DNA from: Sulfuricurvum sp.
GTDB taxonomy: Bacteria > Campylobacterota > Campylobacteria > Campylobacterales > Sulfurimonadaceae
NCBI RefSeq assembly: GCF_023229695.1
Contig: NZ_JALNYS010000013.1
Location: 1-64,000, forward strand
Reading direction: 5' to 3'
Length of the DNA stretch: 64,000 bases
Of the stretch, positions 62,379-64,000 are shown piece after piece. Below the pieces are notes generated by a model, which was not told where the DNA came from, searched no databases, and saw nothing but the letters and a program-made list of their open reading frames with translations. Each line of letters begins with the position of its first letter. The stretch's first letter is position 1. The position numbers were made by a program, and so were the translations under genes.

Positions 62379-64000
62379 TTACACCTCCTCGGATGGTTTG
62401 TAATATTCATGCAGATTCACATAGCGCTTGTGAAGGGTCTGCGCCGTATGCGCCGCAGTAACCAGAAATTCTCCGGCTGCAGTGTGATTCATTTTCTCTA
62501 CCATTTTAAAGCGGGTTTCACGATACATAAAATCTTTGACGTCAATCTTCGGCCCTTTAGAATCGAGCGTCATCGGGTTTTCCCCCTCTTTTATCCGTTC
62601 CGGGTTAAATCGGAATATCGGCCAGAGTCCGCTATCGACAGCCCGTTTTTGTTGATCGAATCCGTAGCGAAGATCGTAGCCGTGAGCTACACAATGCGAA
62701 TAGGCAATAATAATCGACGGTCCATCATACCGCTCCGCTTCGATAAATGCCTTCACCGTTGCTTGATCATTTGCCCCCATCGCCACTTTTGCAACATACA
62801 CATTTTCATAATTGATTGCCATGGCTGCGAGGTCTTTAGGCACTGCCCCTTTCCCCCCTGCGGCAAACTTGGCCACCGCACCGGTCAAGGTCGCTTTTGA
62901 CTGCTGTCCCCCCGTGTTTGAGTAGACCTGTGTATCCAATACCAAAATATTGACATTTTTGCCACTGGCGAGGACATGATCGAGTCCCCCGTAGCCGATA
63001 TCGTATGCCCAGCCGTCACCGCCGATAATCCAGACCGATTTCTTGACCAGATAATCACAGAGCTCTAGCAATGTTTTTGCCTCTGCATCGTCCACGGCCT
63101 CCAGCGCATGTTTGAGGATAACGATTCGTTCCCGCTGCGCATTAATCTGCTTCTCATCGCGCTGAGGAGCCTGCAAAATATCTTCGACAAGACCGGCACA
63201 CAATTTCGGTTGAAGTCCTTCGAGGAGGCTTTTGGCATGATCGGCATGATTGTCAATGGCAAGGCGAAAACCTAATCCGAACTCTGCATTATCCTCAAAC
63301 AGCGAATTGGACCAGGCAGGCCCCCTTCCCTGATCATTTTTTCGCCATGGTGTCGTAGGGAGATTGCCGCCGTAGATCGAGCTGCACCCCGTAGCATTGG
63401 CTACGACCATACGGTCGCCGAAGAGCTGGGAAACGAGTTTAACATAAGGAGTCTCCCCGCACCCCGGGCATGCACCACTAAACTCAAAGAGCGGTTCGAG
63501 AAACTGAGACTCTTTAAGATCGTCATGATCGAGCAATGCGCGCTCGATTTTCGGCAGAGAAAGGAAAAAATCCCACTGCGTACTTCCGGATTCTCGCAGC
63601 GGAAACTGCGGCATCATATTAATCGCTTTTAGATTGGTCTGTGATTTGTTTTTTGCCGGACACACCTCTACACAAAGAGCGCATCCGGTACAGTCTTCGA
63701 CAGCGACCGAAATAGTGAAAAGATCATTTTCCCCGAATTTTTTCCCTTTGGCCTTTTTGGCAACAAACCCTTCCGGCGCCCCCTCCATCCATGAAGCATC
63801 AAAGACATTGGAGCGGATCACCGAATGGGGGCACGCGCTTACGCATTTATTGCACTGAATGCACGTATCCCTATCCCATACCGGAACTTCGTGGCCAATA
63901 TTACGTTTTTCATACTGGGAAGTACCGGTAGGCCATGTCCCATCAGGCGGCATCTGAGAGACACGCAGAGTATCCCCTTTATACGCCGTAATCGCTCCGA
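62379..64000 (-). CDS. nifJ: Pyruvate:ferredoxin (flavodoxin) oxidoreductase, C-terminal part
   Basis: The last 540 codons of a NifJ-type enzyme that splits pyruvate to acetyl-CoA and CO2 with reduced ferredoxin; the gene runs off the right edge of the window. At the edge the frame reads AITAYKGDTLRVSQMPPDGT, a known internal NifJ segment, so the apparent start at 63953 is not the real one. Two 4Fe-4S clusters (CIQCNKCVSACP and CTGCALCVEVCP), then the thiamine-diphosphate domain (ACPGCGETPYVKL, GGDGWAYDIGYGGLDH, DTQVYSNTGGQQSKATLTGA) are seen. Confidence 0.96.
   Translation of the reverse strand, partial: GAITAYKGDTLRVSQMPPDGTWPTGTSQYEKRNIGHEVPVWDRDTCIQCNKCVSACPHSVIRSNVFDASWMEGAPEGFVAKKAKGKKFGENDLFTISVAVEDCTGCALCVEVCPAKNKSQTNLKAINMMPQFPLRESGSTQWDFFLSLPKIERALLDHDDLKESQFLEPLFEFSGACPGCGETPYVKLVSQLFGDRMVVANATGCSSIYGGNLPTTPWRKNDQGRGPAWSNSLFEDNAEFGLGFRLAIDNHADHAKSLLEGLQPKLCAGLVEDILQAPQRDEKQINAQRERIVILKHALEAVDDAEAKTLLELCDYLVKKSVWIIGGDGWAYDIGYGGLDHVLASGKNVNILVLDTQVYSNTGGQQSKATLTGAVAKFAAGGKGAVPKDLAAMAINYENVYVAKVAMGANDQATVKAFIEAERYDGPSIIIAYSHCVAHGYDLRYGFDQQKRAVDSGLWPIFRFNPERIKEGENPMTLDSKGPKIDVKDFMYRETRFKMVEKMNHTAAGEFLVTAAHTAQTLHKRYVNLHEYYKPSEEV

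Overview
The window looks like chromosomal DNA of a free-living, chemolithotrophic-type member of the Campylobacterota, most like Sulfuricurvum or Sulfurimonas. This rests on family-level recognition, not a database search: a fabZ-lpxA-clpX-mreB-mreC-carB run, a UPF0323 lipoprotein, an acs/actP/DUF485 acetate cluster with a DUF294/CBS protein and exonuclease, a pyruvate:ferredoxin oxidoreductase gene followed by a dihydroorotate-dehydrogenase-like gene, and a very high density of signalling proteins. Genes are densely packed with many 1-11 base overlaps. No rRNA, tRNA, CRISPR array or complete insertion sequence was seen.

Layout. 1-6.3 kb: a Wsp-like chemosensory operon on the minus strand (CheW, CheR-TPR, CheW, MCP, CheA-REC). 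6.5-7.3 kb: an outer-membrane-like beta-rich protein. 7.4-13.2 kb: an AT-rich accessory island on the minus strand. It holds toxin-antitoxin modules (a TumE/TumA-like pair plus a broken second antitoxin copy exactly 1000 bp away, a RelE/HigB-like pair, BrnT/BrnA, an orphan antitoxin with a 12-codon toxin stub). Around these sits a four-gene cluster of three different TIR proteins and a small membrane protein, one of the TIRs being very close to Thoeris ThsB. No ThsA (SIR2-SLOG) is present, so the membrane protein is the best candidate effector. This is a probable, possibly undescribed, Thoeris-like anti-phage system.

13.2-23.2 kb: acs, a DEDDh exonuclease, a CNMP-CBS-DUF294 protein, actP, a DUF485 protein, an OprD-like porin and a two-component pair. 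23.2-25 kb: cyclophilin and queH. 25.5-29.8 kb: a PhnD-fused histidine kinase and a Kef-type antiporter. 29.8-39.8 kb: the fabZ-to-BFD housekeeping operon. 39.9-45.1 kb: a GGDEF-EAL protein opposite an operon of a LuxI-like acyltransferase, a TonB-dependent receptor and a YfiR-like periplasmic protein. 45.2-50.9 kb: flgI-flgJ-flgM-flgN-flgK with rsmD and an orphan DppC-type permease. 51-61.2 kb: a signalling block (histidine kinase, a 1921-residue Ser/Thr kinase-ATPase-GAF-PAS-histidine kinase, a REC-PAS-HD-GYP protein, and a REC protein whose frame breaks in a T7 run) with a 107-109 bp tandem repeat in between. 61.4-64 kb: the dihydroorotate-dehydrogenase-like gene and nifJ, cut by the window edge.

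Besides the TIR cluster, the most unusual signal is a repeated arrangement, at 13066-13267 and 25015-25318. In each, a good sigma-70-type promoter drives a short RNA ending in a strong intrinsic terminator. Immediately downstream on the same strand is a tiny hydrophobic peptide ORF (19 and 36 residues), and the translation-start region of that ORF is complementary to the 5' part of the short RNA. The two peptides are unrelated but the layout is the same, which suggests a same-strand, type I toxin-antitoxin-like or attenuated peptide module.
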